Of a DNA stretch of 64,000 bases, positions 32,002-44,567 are shown in pieces. Under the pieces are notes generated by a model that was not told the DNA's origin, did not search any database, and was given only the letters and a program-made list of their open reading frames with translations. Position 1 is the stretch's first letter; the number at the start of each line of letters is the position of its first letter. The position numbers were made by a program, and so were the translations under genes. The stretch comes from Opeltia flavorubescens (Eukaryota > Ascomycota > Lecanoromycetes > Teloschistales > Teloschistaceae), in assembly GCA_000442125.1 (NCBI GenBank), contig KE546968.1, positions 1,081,932 to 1,145,931 on the forward strand, given 5' to 3'.

Positions 32002-34524
32002 ATGGAATCGATATCCCGCATTTCGTCTATGCTGGAGACAGGTATGTGTTTCGCAAAATATTGCCAGAGCAGCCGCTTACACCGCACATAGCCAGAGACT
32101 TGACACTCGAGGCCGCACAATCCGCAAGTACCACTCGAAGCCTCAATCCTCGACCCTCTCGAGATCTGCCCTTTCTCCAGATCAAGAAGCTACTCGATAG
32201 CCGAAATGACAGGGAGATACTGGAAGGCCTGCGAAAAGTCATCAGTGTACGATTTGTCGCCGGCTGAATCCATGGGTGGCCCCAATGTCTGATTAGGGCC
32301 GCAGATGATGTACCGCTCAAAGCCATGTCTGCCATACTTCTCCTCAGTCGTCAAGAATGTCGCCAGCCCCAACATTGAAATCAAGAAGCTGGTTTACATT
32401 TATTTGCTGCACTATGCTGAGTCCGACCCTGACCTTGCTCTACTGTCCATCAACACAATCCAGAAATCCCTGACGGACCAGAATCCGCAGGTGAGAGCAA
32501 TGGCATTGAGGGTCATGTCTGGGATCCGGGTACCCGTCATAAGTCAGATCGTATCTTTGGCAATTAAAAGGGGATGCGCGGACATGAGCCCTCATGTTCG
32601 GAAAGCAGCCGCTCTTGCAATCCCCAAGTGTTATCGACTCGACCCAAACACTTTACCGCAGCTCCTAGAATACTTAGCGACCCTCTTGGCGGATAGGCAG
32701 TACTATGTCGTTGGGTCGGCCGTCACGGCTTTCCTTGAAATATGTCCAGATCGAATGGACCTCATCCATAAGCACTATAGAAGTCTTGTACGGAAACTCG
32801 TTGATATGGACGAGTGGGGACAATTAGCGACATTACGGCTGATGTCCATCTACGCTCGAAGATGCTTACCAACAAGAACCAGGAAGAGCAAAAAATCTAA
32901 AATGAAGGGATTTTACGAAGACGAAGCAGTCGAGGAGAGTACTCCTGCCGAAGAAGAAGAAGAAGTTGAGGTACTTGATCCAGATTTAGAGCTGTTCCTC
33001 AAAGCTTGCAAATCTCTATTACAGAATCGCAACTCCGCTGTCATTGTAGCTGTTGCCCGTTGTTTCCTTGATCTGGGCACTCCCGAGTACCTCGACTTGG
33101 CTGTTGGACCTTTGGTGGCCTTGTTACGAAGTCCGCGAGACATCCAGCAAGTCGCTCTGTATAACATAGTAGCTGTCTGCCTCGTCCGTCCGCAACGCTT
33201 TGTACGATACGCGAATCATTTCTTCGTTCATGCATCGGACTCTTTTGATGTCGCGCGGTTGAAGTTCGAAATATGGACTCTAATTTATCCACACTGCGAG
33301 CCTCACTTAAGAGAGATGATCCTCAGCGAACTGGAACACTTTACGCGAGCACTCAACCCAGACGTCGTTCAAGAAAGCGTCCGAGCCATAGGCCGATGCG
33401 CTCAGAACGACAGCAGAGCTTCAGCTCGCTGCCTACGTTTACTACTCAAGCAGGTATCCAGCCAAGACGGCCATCTTGCAGCCGAGTCCCTCACTGTAAT
33501 CCGGCATCTCATCCAACAAGACCCTCAAGCTCACGTCAAGACTGTCATTCGGCTCGCTAAGAATCTCGACCAGACACCACATCCCGAAGCAAGAGCTACC
33601 ATTATCTGGCTCGTGGGCGAATTTGCGGGCATTGATAGTGAGAACAACATCGCGCCAGATGTACTTCGGATCCTCACCAAAGGCTTCGCCGATGAGTCCG
33701 AACCCGCAAAGCTCCAAATCGTCCTATTAGCAGCGAAAGTCTATCTACATTTCCTGAACCGCACGCGTGACCAAGAAGGTTCTCAACCTTCACCAGATAT
33801 CCGTCCACCATCCCCTCAGCTGGACGAATGGCCCTCATCAGAAGCCGTAAATACCTCCACACAAGCCGCACCTCCTCGCTCTTTCCAAACGGCGGACTCC
33901 GACCACCAGATCCCGAAGATCTGGTCCTACATCCTCCTCCTCGTTCGCTATGACACCTCCTACGATCTCCGCGACCGAACCCGTACTTACCGCGCTCTCC
34001 TCGCCGATCCCTCGGCCACCCAACTCGCTTCGCTGCTCTTACTCGCTCCCAAACCAGTCCCCCACGCGCCTTCACCCAGCGAATATCGCAAGGGTCTGCC
34101 TTTGGGATCCGCAAGCTTGGTGCTGGGGACGAAGTTCGGGGGCGGAGAAGCGGAGTTACCGGAATGGGTTCAGGAAGGGGAGGAGCCGGACCCGAGTATG
34201 AGGGATGAAGGTGGTGGGGGGAGGGAAGCTGTGGTAGGGACGGGAGGGGAGAGGCCGGCTAGTGACGCGCTGGATAAGGCTTTGTGGGAGGAGAGGCAGC
34301 GAGGGGAGGGGAAGGGGAAAGGCAAAGTGGCGGTGGCGAAGAATCTGGAGGAGTGGTTAGGTGAGGAGGAAGAGGAGAGTGGTAGTAGTGAAGAAGAAGA
34401 GGATGAGGAAGAAGAAGAAACGGAAGAGGGGAGCAGCGAATATGAAGAGATTACGGAGAGTGAAGATGAGGAAGGCGAGGGGCAGAAACTCGTGGGAAGT
34501 AAGGAAACATGGAGGGCTTCTTGA
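32002..34524 (+). CDS. APL6: AP-3 adaptor complex subunit beta
   Basis: Exons 32002-32041, 32092-32246 and 32305-34524; 804 residues. The short first exon encodes MESISRISSMLETA, which continues across a 50-nt intron into RDLTLEAAQSASTTRS, the standard N-terminus of the family. The adaptin N-terminal helical solenoid follows (about 30-600; IKKLLDSRNDREILEGLRK, NPQVRAMALRVMSGIRV, DMSPHVRKAAALAIPKCY). The C-terminal third is low complexity and ends in an acidic Glu/Ser-rich run. AP-3 sorts cargo from Golgi/endosomes to the vacuole; beta is one of its two large subunits. It converges with the dehydrogenase gene downstream, with about 230 bp between the stops. Confidence 0.93.
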
Positions 34525-34752
34525 ATTCTACCTTCTCATGCTTATGCTAGCCTGCCGTTTGCAGCGCTAATTCTTTGAGCCCTTATGCATAGTCTATGTA
34601 TGTCCATAAAGTACCATGTCATGCCACCAACCAATCCTATGTGGTCCGAACCGGTCCCCAAACCGAAAATTCCTCCTTCCTAGTCGTAGTTCCCCCGACT
34701 TTATCATTTCGAAAACACGTTGAGAAAGTCAAAGGATCACGCAACCATTCCG

Positions 34753-36166
34753 CTATCGGCTCTTCCACGTATTGGCCCTCGAGTTCCTATCCCCCAGCCA
34801 CCGATAAACAACACTGAAATCCTTTCCCTTCTCCACATCCTCAACGTGTTCGTACACCTCCTCGGCTCTCTTCGCCAACTCCAATTCCGCCCCACACTCT
34901 CTCGCCGCCTTGATTGCAAGCCCTAAATCCTTCCTCATAAGCCCGACCGAGAAGCCGCCTTCGAATCCTTTTTCCGCTGGAGCACCAGGGCTGACGCCTG
35001 CGACCGGGTTATTGACCGTGCTGGACCAACACTGCCCGCTGCTCCCATTGATAAGATCAGCCAGCTGCGCGGGGTCAAGACCGAGCCTGACGCCCAGATT
35101 CATGGCTTCGGCAGTAGCGATGTTGCTGACGGCCAAGAGGTAGTTATTCGCCAATTTGCCCGCCAATCCCATGCCCGAGTCGCCGAGATGCACGACCTTC
35201 TTGCCCATAAGATGTAGTATTGGTTTCACGCGGGATACAAGCTTGCCGTTGCCGTTATTGTTGTGGGAAGGGCAGCCGAGCATGAATGTGAGGGTGGCGG
35301 CGCGGGCACCGACTACACCGCCGGACATGGGAGCGTCGACGAAGATGCCGGAGGAAGAGGAGTGGACTGCATTAGCGATGTCGGTGGAGGAGGTGGGGTC
35401 AATGGTAGAGCAGTCGATGAAGAGGCGCTCTGAGGCGGAATCGGGGACGGCAGGGAGACGGGGGTGGAGGATGTTACCGAAGACGGATTTAACGTGGGTA
35501 GGCTCGGGAAGGACAGTGATAACGACTTCCTGGGAAAAAAAGAATAGATATTAGCACGAACGTACTGTAAAAGGTGTGAGGAGATGTCGATGGCATGATA
35601 ATAGTGGAAACAGATTTTCAGAGGATTGGCTTTGATGTTAGTATAGAATCAGGGGAAGAGCTTAAAAGCCCCCAACTTAGATCATTTATGATTGGAACAT
35701 GCTCATCATCGGTCTTTGGGAGGAAACTTGAACAAAGCCAGAAAGCACATACAGATTTCTCCGCAGCCTCTCGTGATGTTTCCGCTACCTCAACCACCTT
35801 CCCGTTTCCCTTTCCGCCAGCCATGGCAACTTCGTCCTTGAACTTCCGGGCAGCTTCCCGATTTTGATCATGGACGATAAGGGTGTCGGCCTCGGGGATC
35901 TTGGCTCTTAGATTTTCGGCCATGGGATATCCTATGATACCAGTAAGCATGCGTCTTAGAATCAATCATGGCGAATGCGCCCGGAGAAGACAATAGTAGT
36001 GGTCCTTACCCATGCGCCCAAGACCGATGAAACCCCACGTCGTCAATTGTGACGCAGTTGAAGAGAAGGTTCTCCGTGTCGTTGAAGAAGTGGAGCCTGT
36101 GAGACCACCATTGCCCAACATACACAGTCTTGATGGGGAGAACCGAATAGAGATGGCGGCCTTCAT
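34753..36166 (-). CDS. 3-hydroxyisobutyrate dehydrogenase, mitochondrial
   Basis: Exons (complement) 34753-35529, 35753-35931 and 36010-36166; 370 residues. A Ser/Thr/Arg-rich leader of about 45 residues looks like a mitochondrial presequence. The Rossmann start GFIGLGRMGYPMAENL spans the first junction. Later come VITVLPEPTHV, the substrate-binding DAPMSGGVVGA, and the catalytic-lysine region GLAGKLANNYLLA. The enzyme oxidises 3-hydroxyisobutyrate with NAD+ in valine catabolism. The second intron is long for this window (223 nt) but has GTATGT and a strong poly-T/CCCAG acceptor. A start further upstream is possible but would put unrelated sequence before the presequence. Confidence 0.9.
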
Positions 36167-37077
36167 CGTTGTTACGAAAGAGATGAAATGCGATGGAGGT
36201 GATGGGGTGGGAAAGGCGGCGGCGGGAGGGAGAGTAGCGGAGCACACGACACTGAAAGGAAATTCACGAAAGACTGATGGATTGTTTGCAACGGAAGGAC
36301 GATAGCAGAGTGGATTCACGCTTGTGAGGATAGATACTTAGTGGTGCTGGAGTTTGAACCAAGCCCCGCTCTCCGGTTCTACCCGATAAAGAAGGTAGCG
36401 GGAAAGTGGGGAAGGAAGTACGGGGGATGTGAAAGGCAGAACAGCCGCCCATATGGAGGCAACAGCTGGATTGAATTGAGCGCATGGTGTTTTGGGATTG
36501 CAGGGTAAGGACAGTGATAGTAGAGTTTGGATGGGGTGAGGTGCATGATGGAAGCCGCGATGTGCCTGCTGGTGGGGGGTGGCACGCCCCTAAGGAGCTT
36601 AATCTGCCAACCGCTTCCTGCAGGTCACACAGGCTTCCGACAGGGTTCAGAACCCTTCATCCCTAAGCTCCGATCATCCGGCTTAGCATTTCACATTGCC
36701 AATTATGGAAGGCTTTGACGTGACTGGCATCAGTAGTCCTTATTACATCAAAAGGACTGAGCTGCTCGCCACGGCCAATCTGTGGAGCAACGTACCCTAG
36801 GTCAAAAAGGCCCATTCTCTCTTTTCAGCTGCTACGCTGTGGATTGCGTTCCATATGCCAAAACCGCTGCATCTTGCCTTCCCGAATTGATTTCCTTGTC
36901 GACATTCGAGAGAAGGAAGATTGTGTATGAAGGTAGCAAAGGCATGAGAATAACTCCGCTTCGCCTAATCAATGGTATCGAAGGAACAAATGAAAAATAC
37001 AGCGCCCGATTACTTAGATTTGCAACCCCAATTATCAGATCACGTAAGGAATGATAGCTCTGTCACGCATGTTAGCC
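36167..37077. other. Intergenic, no supported gene
   Basis: About 910 bp: 5' flank of the dehydrogenase gene and 3' flank of the APSES gene. A frame upstream of and in phase with the dehydrogenase start was not included. No other feature recognised. Confidence 0.45.
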
Positions 37078-38456
37078 CTATTCAGACATTAGCTTTGATG
37101 AAACATACCCTATGGCCATCACAGCCGCTACACCAAATAAAGCTCTGTTTTTGATCCTCTCCTTCTTCAATGCTTCTTCAGCAAGCCTTGCTTTTTTGGC
37201 CGGTTGAAGTTCGCTATCTCCTTCTTCGTCCGAGTCTTGCTCGATTTCCTCTGCCTTTCGTTTCCTAGAGCTTTTTGATGATTCTCCTTCAATATTCTGT
37301 GCTGCTTCTACTATTGCCTTTGCCTCCCTTATAAGCTCCTCGGTCTGTTCTTGTGGCGGAACGTTCGCTGCCATTCCTCCAGGTAGGTCTACTTTGATGT
37401 TTGTCGTCGTCGTTTCAACATCACCCTTTACCTCAGTAATCTGGTTCAGCTCCACCTTGGCCACTTCTTGCTCTCCATTCTCGTCACTAGGCGCAGGCGT
37501 TATTTGAGCCGGAGTTGCTTGGGACAGCGCATCTTGGAGTGATGCTGCAGCTGCCATCGTGTCGGCTACGCTTTCCGCTTTCATAGCCTTGGTGACTCTC
37601 GGCTTTCGAGGCGATGCGCCCTTTTCGCTTTTGGTGGGGGATGTACCTCGTGGTCTTCCCCGGGACCTCGCAGGTGTGCTGCCCCTTGAGACAGGCGGTG
37701 GGAAATGAGTTTTATCATTAGCCGTGAAGATGTATTTAGGGGGCGGCGATATGCTCTTGCTCTTGCTTTCCTTGGCCTTCTCAACTGGTGCGGTATCTAG
37801 CAGTGCAACGATCCATGCCGATAACTGATAGTCTTCGGCCAGCTCCAAAGCTAGAAACATCAGTACAGGAATACCAAGGCCAACAGGATAGTTCATACCT
37901 GTCGATTCGGCGATCCAGATGTTGCCTGCCACCTCTTCTCCTGATGCAGAGGGGAGAGTCTTGAAATACTCCTTCTCGATTTTTTCCTCCGCTTGCTTCG
38001 CCCATGGGAACGCTGCCTTGAACATGCCAGTCGCGCTCACAAATCCATCAGAGCATCTTCTCTGTCACGATGTTAGATGGTGATTGCGTATAATTTGCAG
38101 ATACCATACCATAAGAAAGTAAGACGTAGGAAGGCCGTGATTTGGGATATGTGGATGTATTTCGGAGCCTTTGAAGTCGCCCGGGAACGGAATCTTGAGG
38201 TAAACGTAGTCGAGGAGACCAAGGTTTTCTTTCTTAGTCGCATTGGAGGTTCCAATTTGACTTGTCCTGACCGCAAGGTTGGTTTGTCCTAACTTGCGCT
38301 CACGGACCAGCTGATTATCTGATATTTTGGCGATCAGCTAATGTTATAAATTGCTATCAGTCGCGGTGGCTCACATGATGGTGTCAGCTCCGGTACGAGC
38401 TGTGGATTGAAGGTTGCTGGCAGAATTCTTTTCGGCTTCAGAGTCCTCGGAGCCAT
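37078..38456 (-). CDS. APSES-domain protein with C-terminal membrane anchor, Bqt4-like
   Basis: Exons (complement) 37078-38061, 38110-38318 and 38375-38456; 424 residues. The APSES/KilA-N-type domain fills about residues 30-185 and spans all three exons (RKLGQTNL, SNATKKENLGLLDYVYLK, SYFLMRRCSDGFVSATGMFK, AAFPWAK). The middle is Ser/Pro/Lys-rich and disordered (a basic SRGRPRGTSPTKS block), and RKRKAEE looks like a nuclear signal. A single hydrophobic helix (about 401-419, NRALFGVAAVMAIGYV) lies at the extreme C-terminus. Bqt4 of fission yeast has this layout and links telomeres to the inner nuclear membrane. The same role here is inferred from the family layout. Confidence 0.8.
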
Positions 38457-39095
38457 TGCACGGGCGATCTTGTGTTCGTCGATGCTGGCGCAATAGATCT
38501 ACTTGCTACTGATGTAAAGGTAGCGCTTCAAAATGCGGATACTGCCCGGTGAAGTCGTAGAGTTGTTCGAGCAGCAAACGGAGGACAGCGCGAAACCCTT
38601 TCTACCGGTGAAGTTGATGCGATGGCAGGGCGCAAGGTTGTATATGATGGAACAGAACTCTGAGTAGGAGAACGTCTGGGATGAATGGAACGTTTCGGGA
38701 AACAGGGGCTAGGAAATGGATGGCTGGTCACGGGAAATGCTGATCCAGATTCCAGCCACGCGAAAAGCGATTTAGGGCGTCGACGTCAGGATCTCAGCCC
38801 TGGAGCAAAGTGGTGAGGCAACCCTCGATGTCGGACTCAAGCTACTGTAAAACACAGCTGGATGAGCTTCCACTATCGAAGAATCAATAAGAATGAGTAA
38901 GGTACTGTTCTTGAAGGTGGAGATAAGCATGAGGTATTGCTGGCTCCAGTGAAGTATGAAGTGATGCTGGTTCCATGCGGGCCGCCCACAATGAAGCAAG
39001 CGACCCCACATCTACACTGCTTTCCTTCCGCTTTCCGGTACTTCCATCTGTCTTATAGACGCTGAATTCCCATTTATAAGAACAATTCAATCACC
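38457..39095. other. Divergent promoter between Bqt4-like and RhoGDI genes
   Basis: About 640 bp containing the upstream regions of both flanking genes; frames here are short and motif-free. Confidence 0.5.
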
Positions 39096-40092
39096 ATGGC
39101 GAGTGCAGCTGATGAAGATCTTGCCGCCTCCAAGACGGATGGCTTCAAGGTCGGAGAGAAAAAGACAGTCGAAGAATATGCGAAACTTGGTAAGCTGTCG
39201 TTTTACTGCTTGCTTTCCATGGTTCATCTGTAGTATACAGCAATATAAAATATTTCATGTCTCCTTTTCTGGGGCCAACGCCTGCTCATATCTAAAGCTT
39301 TGATTTGTCGAAAAATCATTTTATTAATAAAAATAGAACAATTTAATTTATGTGTATCTATCCTATGAAACATGAGGAATAGGAAGCGTCTCTCGAACAA
39401 TCAGGAACGCGATTTACGTCGTTCAGTGATCAATCTAACAACTCAAGTAGATCAAAATGATGAATCCCTCAACCGTTGGAAAGCATCCTTGGGTATCAGC
39501 AACTCCCCTGCTCTTCNGGTTGATCCCAAGGATACCCGTCGCTGTGTCATTCATTCCTTAGCTCTCGAAGTTGCTGGTCGTCCTGACATCACCATCGACC
39601 TGTCCGTTCCAGGCGCACTGCAGTCGTTGAAGACGAAGCCCTTCACCATCAAAGAAGGCGCCAAATTCCGCATGAAGGCCACCTTCAAGGTCCAGCATGA
39701 CGTCTTGAGCGGACTGAAATTCATTCAAGTCGTAAAGCGGAAGGGTATCCGTGTGAGCAAAGACGAAGAGATGCTTGTTAGTGTTACCCGTCAACTCCAT
39801 GCTTGAGGAAGTAATGCAGATGACATGGCCAACTGACATCCACTAGGGCTCTTACGCCCCAAACACCGAGGAAAAGCCCATTTACGAGAAGAAGTGTACG
39901 TATCTACCTTCTGATGGTGCAAGCTGAGGTTACTCATTGTGATACTGACGGTACACAGTCGCTGAGGATGAGGCGCCATCAGGAATGCTCGCGAGAGGCC
40001 ACTATGAAGCGGCTTCCAGATTTGTAGACGATGACGATAACGACCATTTAAAGTTCGACTGGTCCTTCGACATTGCCAAGGACTGGAAGTAG
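39096..40092 (+). CDS. RDI1: Rho GDP-dissociation inhibitor
   Basis: Exons 39096-39189, 39451-39776, 39847-39895 and 39959-40092; 200 residues, the usual size. The N-terminal regulatory arm (DEDLAASKTDGFKVGEKKTVEEYAKLDQNDESLNRW, split by the first intron) precedes the immunoglobulin-like domain (CVIHSLALEVAGRPDITIDL, FTIKEGAKFRMKATF, FDWSFDIAKDWK at the end). RhoGDI binds the prenyl group of GDP-bound Rho GTPases and extracts them from membranes. The first intron is long (261 nt) and AT-rich, with branch-like CTAAC before its acceptor. One N at 39517 falls in a CNG codon, so residue 54 is Leu, Pro, Gln or Arg. It is divergent from the Bqt4-like gene and convergent with Ppg1. Confidence 0.92.
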
Positions 40093-40274
40093 GCAACAGC
40101 CAGCATCACAGTGGAGATGACGACATTGCAAGGCGTTGGCCGGTCCTAAATCCTCAGTCCGAGGATGTAGAGCAATAATGGGATTGACGAGGTATGATAC
40201 GTGGGATGGGAATGCCCCTGGATGCCAGATAGCTATCCAAATTGAATTGATTCGATGATCAGAACAATGATATC

Positions 40275-41338
40275 TCAAAGAAAATACTCCACAACAACCC
40301 CTTGCCCATCCTGATTGGGCTGTTGCTGTGACTCCGACCTATGCACATCATTCTCTGGCGCCGCATCAAAGACGTTAAACCATCGCTCTCCGGTATCGCT
40401 AACTTCCAGAACGCTTGCCATGTTTCCGCAACGATAACAATAATTGGGGGCGCTCCAAACGGTGCTGAGACGATCGTCGTACAGGACCTGATACCCTTCC
40501 TGACACAACTGATGCGCTCGCAGTATGTGGTTCATCTTGTTTACATCCAAAAACTTCTTTACTACTTGTGCCCCGAAGGTATAACCCGCGCCCCTTGGTG
40601 ATAATGAGAATTCATCTCGTTCAGGATCTGGATCCGACCAAACCAAATCCGCCATTGGGCCTTCGTGCGGTATCTCCCGGAACCGGTCGATGATTTTGAT
40701 CTGGTCAATAGAGTGGATGGATGGTGAAAGTCCACCATGGACACAGAAGATTTTATTGTTGATGACTACACTCAAGGTCAAGAAGTCAAACATATCGGTG
40801 AAGTAATGCCAAACACTCGCGTTGCCATATTTGCGTGAGCATTCTGTATAGAAGCCATAGGACTGGGTAACACCGCGGGATTCGTGATTGCCTCGAATCA
40901 AATGCACGCGTTGGGGGTATCTCAACTTCAAACAAACGAGCAAGGAGATGGTCTCAACACTGAAGAGACCGCGATCGACATAGTCGCCTGCCAACTGGTC
41001 ATTAGATTTATGGTAACGAATGCGCAAGGGGACAAACCGAGGAAAAGATAATTGGTATCAGGGCAGAATCCTCCAATCTTGAAGATCTCTATCATATCGA
41101 AGAACTGCCCATGAATGTCTCCTACTACAGTCACAGGTGCCGCAATATGCACCACGTTACTTTCCTTCATTAGGAGCTCTTTTGTTTTGGCGCATATTGC
41201 TTCGATGACGGACTCTGCCAAGAGCTCTTTTTTGTACAGCCTTTCGATGCACTCGTCTAGATCAACAGTCGCTGTAACGACATTTAGAGCTTTCTCTCGT
41301 GTTCTGGACATGAATATCTTACCCGGAAGACCCGGCAT
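40275..41338 (-). CDS. PPG1: PP2A-family Ser/Thr phosphatase Ppg1
   Basis: Exons (complement) 40275-40987, 41038-41271 and 41323-41338; 320 residues. The first exon is only 16 nt (MPGLP plus one base) and joins through GTAAGA/TACAG to ATVDLDECIERLYKK. All metal-site signatures are present: GDIHGQ, GDYVDRG (across the second intron) and RGNHE, plus HGGLSP. The protein ends in YFL, the PP2A-type tail that is carboxymethylated. Details such as YFTDMFDFL and SPRGAGYTFG match Ppg1 rather than the PP2A catalytic subunit, Sit4 or Pph3. In yeasts Ppg1 works with Far/STRIPAK-type scaffolds. The second donor is GTTTGT, which is weak, but the joined motif is unmistakable. Confidence 0.9.
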
Positions 41339-42129
41339 GTCTCTTTCAGAGTCTGGATCAAAACTTCTGTTCTGGACTCGAGCTGACTCGATCGGGTGGC
41401 GTTGGTGAAAAGCGTCGTTCTCGGCCCCTCAATATTGTAGCTGACGTTGTGTTGAATGGCATGTTCATCTTGATATTTTTTGTGTCTTATTCCCCTCCAA
41501 TTCAAACTGCATTGCGTGTTGTGCTGCTCCTTGCAAGTCCAAGAAGCATATCCAGCCAAGGTGTCGTTGTCTTGCTCCATGCCAAGCTGATAATCCCCGG
41601 CAACATGGCTTAAGCCGCTAAAGTAACGGGGCAATTCCGCCGTCGGCCTTCTGAATTCTGACCTTTCCGCTGTTGCCGCTCTTTCCTTCCTTGAATCTCT
41701 CACAACTGCTAATTTAATGAAACCCATACCTTCACCTCCTTCCCTCATCGCAAAGGTAGAGCTACAATTCCGTCCGTGCTATATCTTTTGCGGCAAAGAA
41801 TGGAGAACAAGTGTAACGAAGGCTTTTAAGTCGATTGTCTGTCCAAATTCCAGAAGATATCTACCTTCTTCATAGCTCTTCGAGTCAACTACATTCAATA
41901 ATTAATTACTCAAAGGTCCCAAGCACAATCGTTAACATAGTCGCAAACTCTGAATGCCCGAAATTTTACGATTATCATGCTAGCTGAGAGATTGAAAACT
42001 TGAATTCGAGGATATGACATGGTTCAATCTCTTCGATCAAATCCTGTTCCCTGCTGTACAAATACGTTGAGAGTTGGCAAAACCACTATCAGGCTTTTCA
42101 CGCTTTTCTGCACCAACGGGTGATTCAAC
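41339..42129. other. Divergent promoter between Ppg1 and zinc-knuckle genes
   Basis: About 790 bp. A minus-strand frame (41284-41748) overlaps the Ppg1 start but in a different frame and has no motif. No RNA gene seen. Confidence 0.5.
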
Positions 42130-44567
42130 ATGGCTTCGCAATGGCCGCAGAGTTATCAGGCTCCGCAGGGATACGGCTACAACCAATATCCCCAGCAATA
42201 TCCCCAACAAGCGCCCCCATCTTACACCCAACAACCACAACCATACCCACAGCAACCTGCTCAGCAGTATTCAGTCTCACAAGCCCAACCTCAATATGCC
42301 CCGTACCCTCAGCAGCCCGTACAACAGCCATACCCCTCTCAACAAGGAGCCCAATACGGAGGTCAATATCCTCCTGCTGCTAATCCTACATACGCACCAT
42401 CAAATCAGCCCCAAATAAACCATCATGGCTGCTACAATTGCGGCGCTCCTTCCCATTGGGCTCAAGATTGCCCAGAACCAAGACGAGAGGTTCCAGCGTA
42501 AGTTCATAATACCATCAAAGCAACTCCAAGCATTCTGACAATTAACAAAGAGGAGCTTATAATCGTCCTCCGCCATTCAAACGTCAAAAACCGAATCCTC
42601 CAGTAGTCACAAAATACGCTGTTCCACCACACGTGCAGCAATATCAAGGGCAACAGCCACCCTATGGAGCACAATATCCTACTCAAAATTATCCTCAATA
42701 TCAGGGGCCTCATGGCCCGCCAACGCCTGTGTCTGGCCCCTCTCCGTCGCAGCAGCAGTGGCATCAGCAGCCTTACCCCCCACAATATCAGCAACCTTAC
42801 CCACAGCAGCAGCAGTACTCACAACCTTATCAACAACCCAGTTATCAGCAACAACAGCAAACGTACCCACACTATCAGCACCAGCACCAGCACCAGCAAC
42901 ATCCATATGTGGCAACTGTTCCTCCAACGCCAGCGACCTCGTACGGATCACACTACACAAATCAGACACCGCCCCAGCCAGCCCAAGCGAATGCGGCGAG
43001 TTACTTTCAGAACGGTCTATACCAGCAGCAATCTGTGCCGCAAGTATACCAAATGCCTGCTGCGTCACCTGTGTCTACTGCATCTCAGACAGTCTCTCTC
43101 CAACAGCAACCATATTCGCCGCCTGCAGTGGCGGAGACCACGAACACAACCCGTGGTTCGCGTAATTCAAGTGTTTCAATGCATTCTATGTCATTGACTC
43201 CGAAGCCACAGTCTGTAGGGTCTCCCAACGAAGATGACGACAGCGAAGACCTGGCCAAGCTAGACATACCGGACATGCCCTCCATTACTAGTAAGCAAGT
43301 CCCGACTTTAGCCTTGGGTTCTACTCATCCACAAACTGCAGATGACTCCTTTGCAAGCCTAGTCGATCGGCCACTGCCATCAAATTTCATAGTTGCCGAT
43401 GCCCTGGAACCTTTCGATCCGCCGCAGCCTGAGAACGATGGCCGTTGCCAGTCCAAGTATGTCAGACTAGACGCTTCAAGCACATTTATGGGAAGCATCA
43501 AGGAAACCAAACATTGGGATGACTTCAAGAGCGATCCCATGTTTCGGTCCATTCATGATTCAGGCAGAACAATCGCCTTGGGTGAAATAGACTCATTGTA
43601 CCGCCCTCGTCCTACCAGCAATGATTGGGGCCAGACGGAAGTCGAAGAAGGAGAGTGGAGTCAGCATGCAGCCACACCGCATGAAGAGAATTATAACGTT
43701 ACAGATCAGTTAGAGCATGTGCTGAGCACCAAACAACCAACGAAAGCTCCCATAAGTGTTCCTCGAACTATCTCATGGGACCATACCCCACGAAGGGATC
43801 ATAAAACCTTCAGCAGGGCTGGTCCTTTATCTAATGATACTAATGGCTTGCGCGGAAACGATGGTGTGCACAAACATGGTCGTAACTTCATTCCGCCTCC
43901 TCCAGCCAGAGCAGAATCTCCAAATCTTTCGCCTGAACACACTCCACCTATGCGCAGTCGAACACCATCCATGTATGAGCTGTAAGTTATTCCCTCCCCA
44001 TGCTCTGGTAATCTATACTAGGCTGAATGGGAAAAACGCAGCAATGAGCTGTATCAGCAAGAATGCGGTACAAGGCCCGGCAGTAACGCCATTACTGGCA
44101 GTACATCAATAAATTCCTCATGTACACATCCTGGAGAAGCTCCCAAGACCTCTTTGGATATGTCAGATCCATTCGAGCCCCCTCCTCCTCCAGCGCATCT
44201 TCGCAAGCCAACGTCATATGACGGCGTTAATGAAGATACGGCGTCTGCAGGGGCATCGAACGGACATGTGAATGGAAATGGTCATTTGGAGTCACACGAC
44301 AGCAACAGCAATTGTAGGTCGTACTCCAATAATCATTCCGCTTCGCCGAACCAATTACGTTCCGACGCGGCGAATCGACGTAAACGAGATTACGATCAGC
44401 AAGCGATCTCAGACGAGGATAATACCCCCAAACGACGTCAAGTGGACGATACAAAATCCAAGCTAAAGAAACGACAACCGGTTGTAGCAGCAGCTTACAG
44501 GTGAGCTGAATATACTTCTCCGTTCACTTCCGTGCCATCTAATGATCGTAATAGCCGCCGCTGGTGA
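42130..44567 (+). CDS. CCHC zinc-knuckle protein with Gln/Pro/Tyr-rich prion-like regions
   Basis: Exons 42130-42497, 42551-43981, 44042-44500 and 44555-44567; 756 residues. Residues 1-100 are a Gln/Pro/Tyr-rich low-complexity region. One zinc knuckle (CYNCGAPSHWAQDC, 101-114) follows, then a second Gln/Pro/Tyr-rich stretch (about 145-330). The remainder is hydrophilic with a recognisable globular-looking patch (YVRLDASSTFMGSIKETKHW). The C-terminus is basic (KRRQVDDTKSKLKKRQ). The final exon is only 13 nt and encodes RRW plus stop. Zinc knuckles bind single-stranded RNA or DNA, and prion-like regions favour condensates, so an RNA-handling role is plausible. I do not recognise a named orthologue. 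Confidence 0.8.
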
